A stretch of 64,000 nt of DNA. It comes from JAEZBP01 sp963832725. GTDB taxonomy: Bacteria > Myxococcota_A > Polyangia > Polyangiales > Sandaracinaceae. A model generated the notes under the pieces. The model was not told where the DNA came from, searched no databases, and saw only the letters and a program-made list of their open reading frames with translations. Below are positions 1-8,718 of this stretch, piece after piece (the stretch's first letter is position 1; each line of letters begins with the position of its first letter). The DNA is taken from contig CAWHVG010000007.1 in NCBI GenBank assembly GCA_963832725.1, positions 407,937 through 471,936 on the forward strand, written 5' to 3'. The position numbers and the translations under genes are program-made.

Positions 1-1
1 G

Positions 2-703
2 GTGACCAACGCCGAGTACATCGCGTTCCTGAACGAGCTGGTGGCGAGGGGGGAGGAGGATCTCGCTCTGCGCTACGCGCCGAGATCACCAGCAGGGACG
101 GCGTCCGAAGCTGCCGATCGCTTGGCTCTCGATCGGGATCCCGCTGGTCGCTTCGTGCTGCGAGTCGACGAGAACGGCATTCCTTGGCAGCCCGACTGGC
201 CGGTCAGTCTGATCGACTGGCCCTCGGCCATGGCCTACACGCGGGCCGTCTCCAGCCAGCGCGGGCAAGAATTCCGGATTCCAGACGAACTCGAATGGGA
301 GAAGTTCGCTCGGGGAGTTGACGCGCGCGCTTTCGCATTCGGTGACCACCTCGAGCCGTCCTGGGCCTGTGTGGTGGGGAGCTCAGGGACGGATATTCCG
401 GGGAGGGTTTCGGTGCACGCCTTTCCATCGGACGAGAGCCCCTTTGGCGTCCACGGCACCACCGGCAACGTGCGCGAATGGTGCTGCAACGCGTGGACGC
501 CGACCGGTCCACAACTGGACCGCGGGCGTCTGATCGTGGAAGTCGCAGCCGAGGACGATCCGGAGCTGAGGGCGGCGCGCGGTGGCGGCTGGCATGCGGT
601 GCTCGAGCTCTGCCGGGTCGCGACCCGCTTCGCCGGCGAGCCCCACCGCCGTTTCTCGGTCCTCGGCTTCCGAGTGGTACGCCCCTACCGGCTCGCGCAG
701 TGA
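2..703 (+). CDS. C-terminal part of a formylglycine-generating-enzyme (SUMF1/EgtB/PvdO) domain protein, 5' truncated
   Basis: The reading frame is open to the left edge, so the N-terminus is missing; the GTG at base 2 is probably internal. The visible 233 residues carry the FGE-sulfatase pattern: V-T-N-A-E-Y-I-A-F-L at the start, RIPDELEWEKFARGVD near residue 92, SPFGVHGTTGNVREW near residue 145, a GGGW, and a closing LGFRVVRPY. In myxobacteria this arrangement usually forms the C-terminal half of a Ser/Thr protein kinase-FGE fusion, and the wording here fits that subclass better than EgtB; the kinase half would lie to the left, outside the window. Role inferred: a non-haem-iron-type or sensor domain attached to a kinase. 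The family assignment is firm; the fusion is inference. Confidence 0.8.
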   Translation: MTNAEYIAFLNELVARGEEDLALRYAPRSPAGTASEAADRLALDRDPAGRFVLRVDENGIPWQPDWPVSLIDWPSAMAYTRAVSSQRGQEFRIPDELEWEKFARGVDARAFAFGDHLEPSWACVVGSSGTDIPGRVSVHAFPSDESPFGVHGTTGNVREWCCNAWTPTGPQLDRGRLIVEVAAEDDPELRAARGGGWHAVLELCRVATRFAGEPHRRFSVLGFRVVRPYRLAQ

Positions 704-739
704 GGTGGAGCTCCCGACCGACTCAGCAGTTGCGAACCG

Positions 740-1354
740 CTACTTCGGGTTGCGGCCGTACCAGAGCCACTTGTTCGGATCCGGATAGCCGGGCGCTCCT
801 TCTTTTACGCCGATCATCACCGCGGTGATTCCCACTTTGATCGGGGCGCCGTTCTTCGGGTCTCCGCCGAAGATGCTGTAGAGGCCCGGGATGTCCGTAT
901 AGAAGGTGGGGAGCACCGGATCGCCGTCAATCGGCATGTAGAACGAGACGTTCTGGTAGAGGTAGTCGTAGGAGCCCGGGCCGTCCTTCACCTCGACCAA
1001 GGTGAGGATGTCGCCGGAGCTGGGCAACGGCGCGTCCTTCTGCCAATCCGGGACCATCTGCATCACGCCGGCTTCCTTCTCGCTCGCCTGGATCTTGCCG
1101 ACCTCGGCGATGAGCGCCTTGTCGTCGGGATCGCACATCATCGTCAGCGTCAGCGTGTAGCTCGGCGTGCCGCCGGGGCCGGTGTCGCCGCTCCAGTACC
1201 AGGTCTCGGTGCCAGGCGGGTACTTGTAGGGGCCGATCGGACCTGCTTCGGGCCCGCGAACGACGGTGTGTCCGCTGCGGGAGAGCTTCTCGCTCACCAT
1301 CGTCCACTCGTAGATTCCGGCTTCCAGCGTGTTGATCGGATACTGGCGAGTCAT
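740..1354 (-). CDS. hypothetical protein, 204 residues
   Basis: I do not recognise this family. The start is supported by a strong purine-rich ribosome site (GGGAGGAACC directly before ATG). The product is soluble-looking, with no signal peptide or membrane segment. It is rich in Pro, Gly and aromatic residues and has a WYWSGDTGPGG segment near residue 52 and a C-terminal PNKWLWYGRNPK. It reads like a beta-rich small domain. It is transcribed leftward, tail to tail with the FGE-domain gene, and lies about 280 bp before the serine acetyltransferase 3' end, so it need not share an operon with either. Codon usage looks like that of its neighbours. Confidence 0.6.
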   Translation of the reverse strand: MTRQYPINTLEAGIYEWTMVSEKLSRSGHTVVRGPEAGPIGPYKYPPGTETWYWSGDTGPGGTPSYTLTLTMMCDPDDKALIAEVGKIQASEKEAGVMQMVPDWQKDAPLPSSGDILTLVEVKDGPGSYDYLYQNVSFYMPIDGDPVLPTFYTDIPGLYSIFGGDPKNGAPIKVGITAVMIGVKEGAPGYPDPNKWLWYGRNPK

Positions 1355-1634
1355 GGTTCCTCCCTCTGCTTTCTGTATGGAGCGCAGGGTCTCATGCTGG
1401 CGAGGGGGATGAAAGAACGACGGGCGCTCGTCTGCGGCGTCTCATCCCGCGAGGGTGGCCGGTGGCGCATCGGCAAGCTCGGCGTGGCTCGATCGCGGCC
1501 GAGAACCGGGGCACGTCGCAGACCCCGGGATCGGCTCGGCTGACGGTTGCGAGTCGTGCGCAGCGCAAGCCACGCCGGCTTCGGCAGGCCGCCGGACAGT
1601 GGGACGCGGAAGCGGCCGGAGCCGCCGACCGTCC

Positions 1635-2574
1635 TCAGTCGCCGTTGCTCGGCGGCGCGACGTTGTCGGCTTCCGGCGGCTCGGAGTCGCGCTTGGAGCG
1701 GCCGAAGACCTTGGCGCCCGGCGGCGTCGAGCGGACCAGCCACACGTTGCCGCCGATCACCGAGCCGCGGCCGATGACGGTGTCGCCGCCGAGGATGGTC
1801 GCGCCCGAGTAGATCGTGACGTGGTCTTCCAGGGTCGGGTGCCGCTTCTCGGTCGCTTCGCTGGAGCCGTGGGGGACGCTCAGCGCGCCGAGCGTGACAC
1901 CCTGATAGAGCTTCACGTCGTTGCCGATCACGGCGGTCTCGCCGATGACGACGCCGGTGCCGTGATCGATGAAGAAGCGCTCGCCGATCTGGGCGCCCGG
2001 GTTGATGTCGACGCCGGTCACCGAGTGCGCGTGCTCGGTGATGATGCGCGGGATCATCGGCACGCCGGCCCGGTAGAGCTCGTGCGCGATGCGGTAGGCG
2101 GTGATCGCCTCGAGCGAGGGGTAGCTGAAGATGATGTCCTCGACGCTGCGCGCCGCCGGGTCGCCGTCGTAGGCCGCCCGCACGTCGCCGTCGAGCGTGC
2201 GACGAAGGCGCGGGATGGCCTTGAGCAGGCCGAGCACGACCTCTTCGCCGGAGCCGGCGGGCAGATGCGCGGCGGAGCGGCCAATCCACTGCTCGTAGGT
2301 CAGCGCCCGCTCGAATCTGGTCCACGAGCACCTGGTGGACGGTGTAGAGGTGCTCGGCGATCTCGTGCCGGAGGTTGTGCCGGTCGAGCGCGCGCTGGGC
2401 GTAGAAGCCCATGTAGAGCACGGGCTTGAGGTGACAGTAGGCCTCGACGACGGCGCGCTTGTTCGGCAGCGCCGCGCTCTCGAGGTTGTCGATCTGCAGC
2501 TCGCCCGTGTAGCTGGCGACCGCATCGTCGATCGCCTCCTCGAGCTCTCGAAACCGACTGGGCTCGCGTCGCAT
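1635..2574 (-). CDS. cysE: serine O-acetyltransferase (CysE/EpsC type), frameshifted
   Basis: Transfers acetyl from acetyl-CoA to L-serine, the first step of cysteine synthesis in the cytosol. The C-terminal half shows the left-handed beta-helix hexapeptide pattern and the family signatures DINPGAQIGERFFIDHGTGV, VIGETAVIGNDVKLYQGVTL and GGDTVIGRGSVIGGNVWL. The N-terminal helical part (MRREPSRFRELEEAIDDAV to VHQVLVDQI) is in another frame; the switch falls near 2315-2320, where VDQI must join ERALTYEQW. Joined length is about 312 residues, normal for the long SAT subclass that carries an extra N-terminal domain. The start at 2574 is the ATG beginning the conserved N-terminal helix. The frame change is probably an assembly indel; a genuine mutation would inactivate the enzyme. 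Confidence 0.88.
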
Positions 2575-2820
2575 CCGTGGCCTCGCCGGGGGCTGATCCC
2601 CGTGCGCTGCAAGATAGCGGGCTCCTGGTCCTCGCGAAATCACTTCCGCCGGTTCATGGAGCCGCGCGCGCCCGCCGGCAACGGCTCGTGGCACGATTCG
2701 CGGGCACGCGGCCGTTCTCGCACGACCGCCACACACGCTCGGCATGTCGCTTCGGGGCCGACGAGCCGATCTCCGGCTGCGGGTCGCGCCGTCGAAGCGT
2801 CCGCGATCCGTGCGGGCCGT

Positions 2821-3276
2821 TCAGCCCACCATCTGCCAGCTTCCGTCGGGCTGCAGGCAGGCGGTGCCGTAGGTCTCCTGCATACGGCCGCCGATGCGCG
2901 CCATCACCGAGAACTCGCGGCACGGATAGCCGGGCGGCGAGGCGGGCGAGGCGTAGGGCTGCTGCGGCGTGACCTGCCAGGCGGCGCCGGTGTCCGGGTT
3001 GACCCACTGGTAGGGCTGATTGGTCGGCACCTGCGAGAGCGCGTAGGCCATCCGCTCGCGATCGCGGCGGTCCATCTCCGCGCCCACCCGGTTGCCGATC
3101 GCCGCGCCGAGCCCGCCGCCGATCAACGCGCCCCAGCCCGAGCCCGTCAACGCGCCGCCGAGCGCCGCGCCCGCCGTACCGCCGACGAGCGTGCCGGTGC
3201 CTTCCTGGGTCGCGCAGCTCGCGATCGAGAGCGCGAGGACCGAGGCGATCGTGACCATGGCCAATCGGGTACGCAT
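2821..3276 (-). CDS. glycine-zipper outer-membrane lipoprotein
   Basis: A 151-residue protein with a lipoprotein signal peptide (ASVLALSIASC, Cys about residue 21), then a long glycine-zipper region (GTLVGGTAGAALGGALTGSG, GALIGGGLGAAIGNRVG) followed by a short charged helix (EMDRRDRERM) and a C-terminal domain with GYPCREFSV and YGTACLQPDGSWQMV. This is the layout of the RickA/17-kDa surface antigen and OmpA-associated Gly-zipper lipoproteins of Gram-negative bacteria. The start was placed at the ATG just before the signal peptide; it has a purine-rich upstream stretch (GGAAGGAGCA). Function: membrane-anchored structural lipoprotein, details unknown. It is divergent from the DUF5658-like gene on the right. 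Confidence 0.8.
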   Translation of the reverse strand: MRTRLAMVTIASVLALSIASCATQEGTGTLVGGTAGAALGGALTGSGWGALIGGGLGAAIGNRVGAEMDRRDRERMAYALSQVPTNQPYQWVNPDTGAAWQVTPQQPYASPASPPGYPCREFSVMARIGGRMQETYGTACLQPDGSWQMVG

Positions 3277-3467
3277 CCGCACTGCTCCTTCCGCCTCCGG
3301 GAGGCTTCGAGCCGGGACGTTGCAGAACGCGTTCCTCCCTTCGAAGGGTCGAGGCGGCACGCTCCCGCGGCGCGGCCGCGCGCCCCAGCGTCGCCGGTCG
3401 GCACTTCGGGAGAGCGGCTCGAAGTCGAGCTGCAGACGATGGAGCGGGCGTTGCTACCGGCTCCCTC

Positions 3468-3791
3468 GTGCCGTCGGCTGGAGCCCGACCGCGGTGGATT
3501 GCCGCGCTCCTCTCTGTGACCTGCGTCCTCAACGTGGTCGACGTCGTGGTCACGCTGGCGTTCGTCCGGGCGGGCGTCGCCGAGGAGGCCAACCCCATCA
3601 TGGCGGCTGTGCTCTCGCTCGGCCCGGCGCCCTTCGCCGGCATCAAGATCGCCCTGGTGTCCGCCTGCGCGCTCTTCCTCTGGCGCCACGCCGAGCTGCA
3701 GATCGCCAAGCTCGGCGCCGTCGTCGTCTCCAGCGCCTACGCCATGCTCGCGGTCTACGACGTCGGCTGGATACGCATCCTCGCCGGTTGA
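3468..3791 (+). CDS. DUF5658-like small integral membrane protein
   Basis: About 107 residues with three hydrophobic segments (residues about 10-30, 42-66, 80-100). It begins with a hydrophobic stretch containing NVVDVVVTLAFV, then EEANPIMAAVLSLGP and FAGIKIALV, the order seen in small DUF5658-type membrane proteins, where an N-P motif follows the first helix and a K sits in the second. The likely start is a GTG. No ribosome site stands out. The role is unknown. It stands alone between the divergent Gly-zipper lipoprotein and the convergent esterase. Confidence 0.65.
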   Translation: MPSAGARPRWIAALLSVTCVLNVVDVVVTLAFVRAGVAEEANPIMAAVLSLGPAPFAGIKIALVSACALFLWRHAELQIAKLGAVVVSSAYAMLAVYDVGWIRILAG

Positions 3792-3900
3792 AGCCCGACG
3801 TCTCCTCGCGGCGCGGGGAGCGTCGTGGCGAGCGCGATGGCTCGGCACGCTCTCCAGCGTGCTCATCTGCGAGCGAGGATCCGAGGCAAGGCCCCGCGGA

Positions 3901-5139
3901 TCAGAGCAGCGCTTCAGACTCGTAGAGCGCGCGGCAGAGGGCGACGGCGCGGAGCGAGCGCACGCGCCAATCCATCTTGTTCATGACGTAGCCGAAGGTG
4001 ATCTCGTTGACGGGATCGCACCATCCGAGCGCGCCGCCCATGCCGGCGTGGCCGAAGGAAGACGGCTCCGGGCAGAAGAGGTGCCGCTCCTCTTTGAGGA
4101 AGCCCTGCGACCAGCCGATCGGCTTCTTCAGGACGTGATCCTCCCACGCCCAGCTCTGGCGGGCGTGGATGGGGGTCAGCGTCTCCTCGCGCAGGTAACG
4201 GCGGCCGTCGTGGACGCCGCCGGAGGCGAAGGGCAAGTACGCGCGCGACAGTCCGGTCGCGCTGGAGGTGGCGGAGGCCCAGGCCAGCTCGGCGCGGCGC
4301 ACGGGGACGTCGTCGTAGGCGGCGACGCCCGCTCGGCCGGGCCTCGGGTTCAAGAACGCGCGCCGGCCGATCGAGTCGCGCTGGAGGGTGGCCCGCGCCA
4401 CGCGCCCCTCGTTCGAGTCGGGCGTGAAGAACGCGGCGCCCGCCATGAGCCCGATGCGGCTCGGCGTCGGCGGCGGGTAGAGCGTCGCCATGTTCGCGTC
4501 CTCGACGTTCGGCGTGCCCAGCCAGGCGTCGGAGCCGAGCGGCTCGAAGAGCTCCCGGCGCAAGAAGGGCCCGAGCGGCTCGCCGGCGATGCGCTCGAAG
4601 AGCTCGCGGGCGTACATCCCGAAGGTGATGGCGTGATAGCCCTGCTCTTCGCCGGGACGCCATGCCGGCGGCTGCGCCTCGAGCGCCTCCAGCACGCGCT
4701 CGCGCTGGGTGGGATTGACGCAGTCCTGGAGCGTCAGCGGCGCGTTCAAGAAGGGCAGCCCGCCGCGGTGGTTGAGCAGCGTGCGGACGGTGATGTCCTC
4801 CTTCCCGGCGCGCGCGAAGCCGGGCCAGTAGGTCGCCACCGGCGCGTCCCAGTCGAGCTGCCCGCGGTCGGCGAGGAGGTTCATGGCCATCGCCGCCAGG
4901 CCCTTGGTCACCGAGAAGACGACCACCCGCGTCTCGCGCTGCCAGGGCCGGCGGCTCTTGCGATCGGCGAGCCCGCCCCAGAGATCGACGACCGGCCGGC
5001 CCTTGTGGTGCACGCTCAGCCCGGCGCCGATCTCCTCGCCGGTGGCGAGCTGGGCGGCGAAGCGGCGGGCGAGGGGAGCGAAGCCGGGCTCGTAGCTGCC
5101 TCGTGCGGGGGCGGGTGCCGGATGGGTCAGTCGGGTCAC
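3901..5139 (-). CDS. serine hydrolase of the class C beta-lactamase / EstB-like esterase family
   Basis: A 412-residue protein of the beta-lactamase superfamily (PF00144). The SxxK nucleophile motif is visible in VVVFSVTKGLAAMAMNLL; the second motif is the Tyr of EEQGYHAITFGMYARELF, as in EstB-like esterases; the C-terminal part has FGHAGMGGALGWCDP, where the H-A-G replaces the KTG motif, again esterase-like rather than a true lactamase. There is no signal peptide with the chosen GTG start at 5139, so it is probably cytosolic. An upstream in-frame extension exists but is low-complexity Arg/Pro-rich and overlaps the repeat region, so I excluded it. The substrate is unknown; short-chain esters are usual for the family. 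Confidence 0.85.
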   Translation of the reverse strand: MTRLTHPAPAPARGSYEPGFAPLARRFAAQLATGEEIGAGLSVHHKGRPVVDLWGGLADRKSRRPWQRETRVVVFSVTKGLAAMAMNLLADRGQLDWDAPVATYWPGFARAGKEDITVRTLLNHRGGLPFLNAPLTLQDCVNPTQRERVLEALEAQPPAWRPGEEQGYHAITFGMYARELFERIAGEPLGPFLRRELFEPLGSDAWLGTPNVEDANMATLYPPPTPSRIGLMAGAAFFTPDSNEGRVARATLQRDSIGRRAFLNPRPGRAGVAAYDDVPVRRAELAWASATSSATGLSRAYLPFASGGVHDGRRYLREETLTPIHARQSWAWEDHVLKKPIGWSQGFLKEERHLFCPEPSSFGHAGMGGALGWCDPVNEITFGYVMNKMDWRVRSLRAVALCRALYESEALL

Positions 5140-6019
5140 GGGCCGAGCCTGACCCGCGCCGGGCGAGTTGCCAACCGTCGGGCGGGGCGACGCCATCACG
5201 TTCGCGTGACCGATTGGCTCGGGTCGGCTTCGGCGCCCTCTGCACGCGTACCTCGACCACGCGGTCCCCCGGTGCGCGTGCCTGGCGTCGATGGCCGGGG
5301 GAGGTGACCGGCACCCGGCGCCGGCTCGGATTCGTTCGACGGGGGAGGGGACCCCTCTTGGTCGTGCTTCTCGGAGCCTCGGCGGGGCCTGGCGAGGCGG
5401 CCGCGGGCGGACTCGGAGCGTCGAGAGGACCCGCGCACCTTCTCGATCTCTTCCTCGACACCCGCCCGAGATCAGCCGGGCCGTCGAAATTTCGATTCGA
5501 CACCCCGCTCGAACCAGCGCGTACACGAAAACTGCGCCTCGACCCCCGGCTCGGACGGCCCGGGACCTCCACTCGCGGGCCTCGACCCCCTGCCGGAGAC
5601 CTCCCGGACCTCGCCGGCGCGGTGTCGACATCCCGACTTCGAGGTCCAGGTGGCTCTCTCGGCTGCCTCGATTTCGTTTTCGGGAGGTCTGGGTGCCTTC
5701 CGAGGGGGTGTCGACACCGCCGTGAACCGCTCGCGGTGATGTTCGGTGGGGGTCGAGGGGCGATCCGGACGCTCGCGAGCGCTCGAGCCGGGGGTCGAGG
5801 CTCGATCCGCGCGCTCGCGAGCGTTCGAGCCGGGGGTCGAGGCCCGAGTTGCAGGGGCTCCGCCTGCTCGGCTCCGGTCTGTGGAAGCTCGGCTGTCGGG
5901 TGCATCGGTGAGCGCGATCTCAATCTCTCGGCCGCGGCCTGGCTCGCCAAGCACGGATCAAGGCTGGACTGATCGACCGGCTCCGTCCGGTGGAGGACAC
6001 GGCCGGCGCGGTCGGTCTC
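5140..6019. other. intergenic stretch without a gene; holds the 42/43-bp repeat array
   Basis: About 880 bp between the divergently placed ends of the esterase (start at 5139) and the S8 protease 3' end (6020). Reading frames across it are Arg/Pro/Ser-rich, have no domain and are fully explained by the 42/43-bp periodic array described separately. No tRNA, promoter or terminator of convincing quality was seen. Confidence 0.6.
5455..5880. repeat. degenerate tandem array, 10 units of 42-43 bp phased on TCGA
   Basis: TCGA anchors occur at 5455, 5497, 5539, 5582, 5625, 5668, 5711, 5753, 5795 and 5837: spacings of 42,42,43,43,43,43,42,42,42. The left units read TCGAC-CCCC-GCTCGA-like, the right units GGGGGTCGAGG-like, so the array changes sense near 5711-5753. 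Right-hand units contain nested palindromes (GCTCGCGAGC inside GGCTCGA...TTCGAGCC). The sequence between anchors is strongly diverged, unlike the homogeneous 43-bp array at 21.1-21.6 kb, which is also anchored on TTCGAG. It is not a CRISPR, because the units themselves are the variable part. Confidence 0.75.
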
Positions 6020-7607
6020 TCAGCCGCTGCGCCGGCGCAGCAGCGCGAGGCCGAGGGCGGCGAAGAGGAGCAGCGGGCCGCGTCCCGACGCCGGGGTGAC
6101 GGCGCAGCCACAGCCTCCGCCGGAGACCGCCATCCCGCCGTCGGCGCCCGCGTCGATTCGGCGCGCCGGCGTCCGGCATCTGCGGCCCGGCGTCCGGCAT
6201 CTGCGGTCCGGCGTCCGGCTGGGGCTCGGGGATGCCGAGCACGCGGCGTAGGGCGGCCGCAGGCTGGACGCGGCCGTAGCCGTAGGTGACGTCGTGGCCC
6301 ATGGCGTCCGGCGTGGCGTAGGGCGAGGGGAGCGCGCTGTGGATGAGCGCGTCCGCCAGAATCCGCGCCGCTCATGTCCGGCGCCGCGCTGACCAGGAGC
6401 CCGGCCACACCGGCGGCGATGGGGCACGCCGACGACGTCCCGCCGAAGCGCGTCGTGTAGTCGCCGGGATCCTCTCCGTCGGCGCCGGTGATGTCGGTGG
6501 AGAGCGTCCCGGTCGGGCGCCACGATGTCCACCGACGCGCCGTAGTTGCTGTAGGGCGTGGCCTCGTCGAAGTTGGTCGTCGCGCCGACCGTGATCACGC
6601 CGCGCACGGCCTCGAGCTCGTAGTCGAGGAGCTCGCGATCGTCGTTGCCCGACGCGAAGAGCACCAGCGCGCCGAGCCCGCTGCGGCCGGTGTCGACCAC
6701 GCTCTCGATGATGGTCCGCAGCATGTCCGGTACGGGCATCGGGCTCACGAAGCCCCAGCTGTTCGAGGCCACCGCCGCGTCCGTGTCGATGACGAACTGG
6801 AACGCCGATACGTCGGCGCTGATCGGCAGCTCGGAGGACCCGCCGCCGAGCAGGCGGACGCAGCGCAGCCGGCACTCGGCGCAGGTGCCGGCGATGCCTT
6901 CGCCGTTGTCGGTCACCGCCGCCGCGAGCCCGGCGCACGACGTGCCGTGGCCGTTGCCGCTCTCGCCGGGGGTGGGCGTCGGGTCGGTGTCCATGTCGAT
7001 GACGTCGAGGCCCTGGTCCATGTGGTCGGCGAGGTCGACGTGCATGCCGTCGCAGCCGGTGTCGATGACGACGATGGTGGTCGAGGCGTCGCCGGTCGAG
7101 AGCTGCCAGGCGTCCTCGATGCTGATCCGGTCCAGGTACCACTGGCCCGAGTAGCGCGGGTCGTTGGGCGGGATGGAGATGCCCTTGGATCGGTGCGCCA
7201 GGATCCAGTCCGGGATGGCGTCCACCAGCGGCCGGCCCGGCCCCGTCACGGCGGCGAGCCGCAGCGCCACGTCGAGCCCGTCCTCGGCGCGCGCGCTCCG
7301 CACCCGGTAGATGTGGAGCGTCGTCGACACGGTCCGCTCCACCACCAGATCGAGCGAGCTCAGGATCGCCGGATCGGTGCCCGGTGCCAGCCTGACCAGG
7401 GCGTGCTCGTCGACGCTCCCGCGGAGCACGCCGCCGCCCGGCGCCACGGCCGACCACCTGCGAGGGATCGGCTGCGTCGCGCCGCACGGACCAGGACTCG
7501 CTCCCGTCCCGGACGAAGGCGCCTTCTGCCGGCGCCGGCACGAGCTGGGCGGAGGCGGAGGCCGAAGGAAGGGCGAGCAAGAAAAGCAGGAGCGCAGAGT
7601 TCCGCAT
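6020..7607 (-). CDS. secreted subtilisin-like (S8) serine protease with MYXO-CTERM-type tail, frameshifted
   Basis: Begins with a cleavable signal peptide (hydrophobic core ALLLFLLALPSASASA, residues about 4-20). The catalytic triad is readable: Asp in IVVIDTGCDGMHVDL, His in GNGHGTSCAGLAAA, Ser in RFGGTSSACPIAAG, plus the oxyanion Asn in SGLGALVLFASGND. After the catalytic domain come a DAGPQMPDAGPQMPDAG linker (a direct repeat in the DNA near 6170-6220) and a C-terminal GGGCGCAVTPASGRG, a hydrophobic helix and RRRSG, the MYXO-CTERM layout thought to be handled by the myxosortase route. Read-through needs frame changes near 7450, 6510, 6375 and 6165. Joined length is about 529 residues. It is divergent from the HmuY-like gene. 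Confidence 0.87.
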
Positions 7608-7902
7608 CGGATCGTTCTACCCGCTCGCGGGAGCGGACCCAAGGCCAGGCTGCCCCGACGGCGCGCGAGACCTCGGCTCAGGGCGCGGCCTCGTTCGCGG
7701 CCTCGGGCGTCGGGGTGCAGGCCGCGAAGTCGCCCGGCCGTTTTGGGAAGCGGCACCAGGTCTGGCCGCTGCCGGCGCCCATCGGCGGGTATACGGCGGA
7801 GAGTCGAACGCTGGCGTGAGGGAGCGAACGGCGGCAGTTGACCGTTGGCCTCGCCCGAGGTGAATCTGTCAGCCCTTGTCGATTCTTGCCGGAGATTCCT
7901 CG

Positions 7903-8718
7903 ATGCAGCGCCGTTCGACCGCCTGGCTCGCCCTCCTTCTCCTCGCCGCGTGTGACGGCGGCACCTCCACGCCGCAGGACGGCGGCGATCTGCCCGGCGC
8001 CGATGCTTCCACGGCCGACGCGGGGCCCGCCGACGGCGGCTCGCCGTGGACGCCGGCCTGCACCATGCCGACGACGACGCCCTGCACGGACAACTCCTTC
8101 CTCGACCTCAACCTGTTCATGACCGCGAACAACGCGACCATCGAGAACACGGCCGACGGAAGCGGATGGACGACTCACGTCGACGCGACGGGCGGCGGCT
8201 TCAACCCGTCGATGGGCTATGTGTACGCGCGCTTCACCGACCAGGGGCTGGTCAACGTCGACCTGAGCGACGACGCGGCGTTCAGCTCGATGGACTGGGA
8301 CGTGGCCTTCCGGCGCTTCATCATCCGGCTCAACAGCGGCCCCTCCGGCCCGAGCTGCGTGTCGGCCGCGCGCACGCCGCCCACCGCCAGCTACGACACG
8401 CTCGACGCCCCGCCGGACGGCGTCACCTACAACGAAGAGCAGTACTACACGGCCTCGTGCGACTACGTGCCCGACAGCTACGGGCTCAACTCGCCGGCGA
8501 CGGTGTTGGCGAACTTCTGGGATTACCCGGGCGGCTGCGTGGCGATGAGCGGCAACGTCTACGTCCTCGAGCTCGCCAACGGCCGCCACGTGAAGCTGAC
8601 GGTGACCGACTACTACGAGCCGTCGGTGCAGGATACCTGCGACAGCACGGGCAACATCGACATGACCCAGCCCACCGGCTCGGGGAACCTCCGCTTCCGC
8701 TGGGCCTTCCTCGACTGA
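7903..8718 (+). CDS. HmuY-like haem-binding-type lipoprotein
   Basis: A 271-residue lipoprotein: signal MQRRSTAWLALLLLAAC, then a Asp/Ala/Gly linker (residues about 20-50) and a HmuY-type domain. The family signature is clear in SSMDWDVAFRRFIIRLNSG (residues about 130-150), followed by GPSGPSC and GNVYVLELANGRHVKLTV near the C-terminus. HmuY of Bacteroidota captures haem at the cell surface; the myxobacterial homologues are widespread and their ligand is not settled. I start at the ATG at 7903 because it gives a short canonical lipobox. Its stop overlaps the ATG of the next gene (TGATG at 8716-8720), so the two are translationally coupled. Confidence 0.82.
   Translation: MQRRSTAWLALLLLAACDGGTSTPQDGGDLPGADASTADAGPADGGSPWTPACTMPTTTPCTDNSFLDLNLFMTANNATIENTADGSGWTTHVDATGGGFNPSMGYVYARFTDQGLVNVDLSDDAAFSSMDWDVAFRRFIIRLNSGPSGPSCVSAARTPPTASYDTLDAPPDGVTYNEEQYYTASCDYVPDSYGLNSPATVLANFWDYPGGCVAMSGNVYVLELANGRHVKLTVTDYYEPSVQDTCDSTGNIDMTQPTGSGNLRFRWAFLD

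Noticed and set aside
5455..5880. CRISPR-like periodicity
   Set aside because: Only a 4-6-base anchor is conserved, so there is no repeat of CRISPR length.
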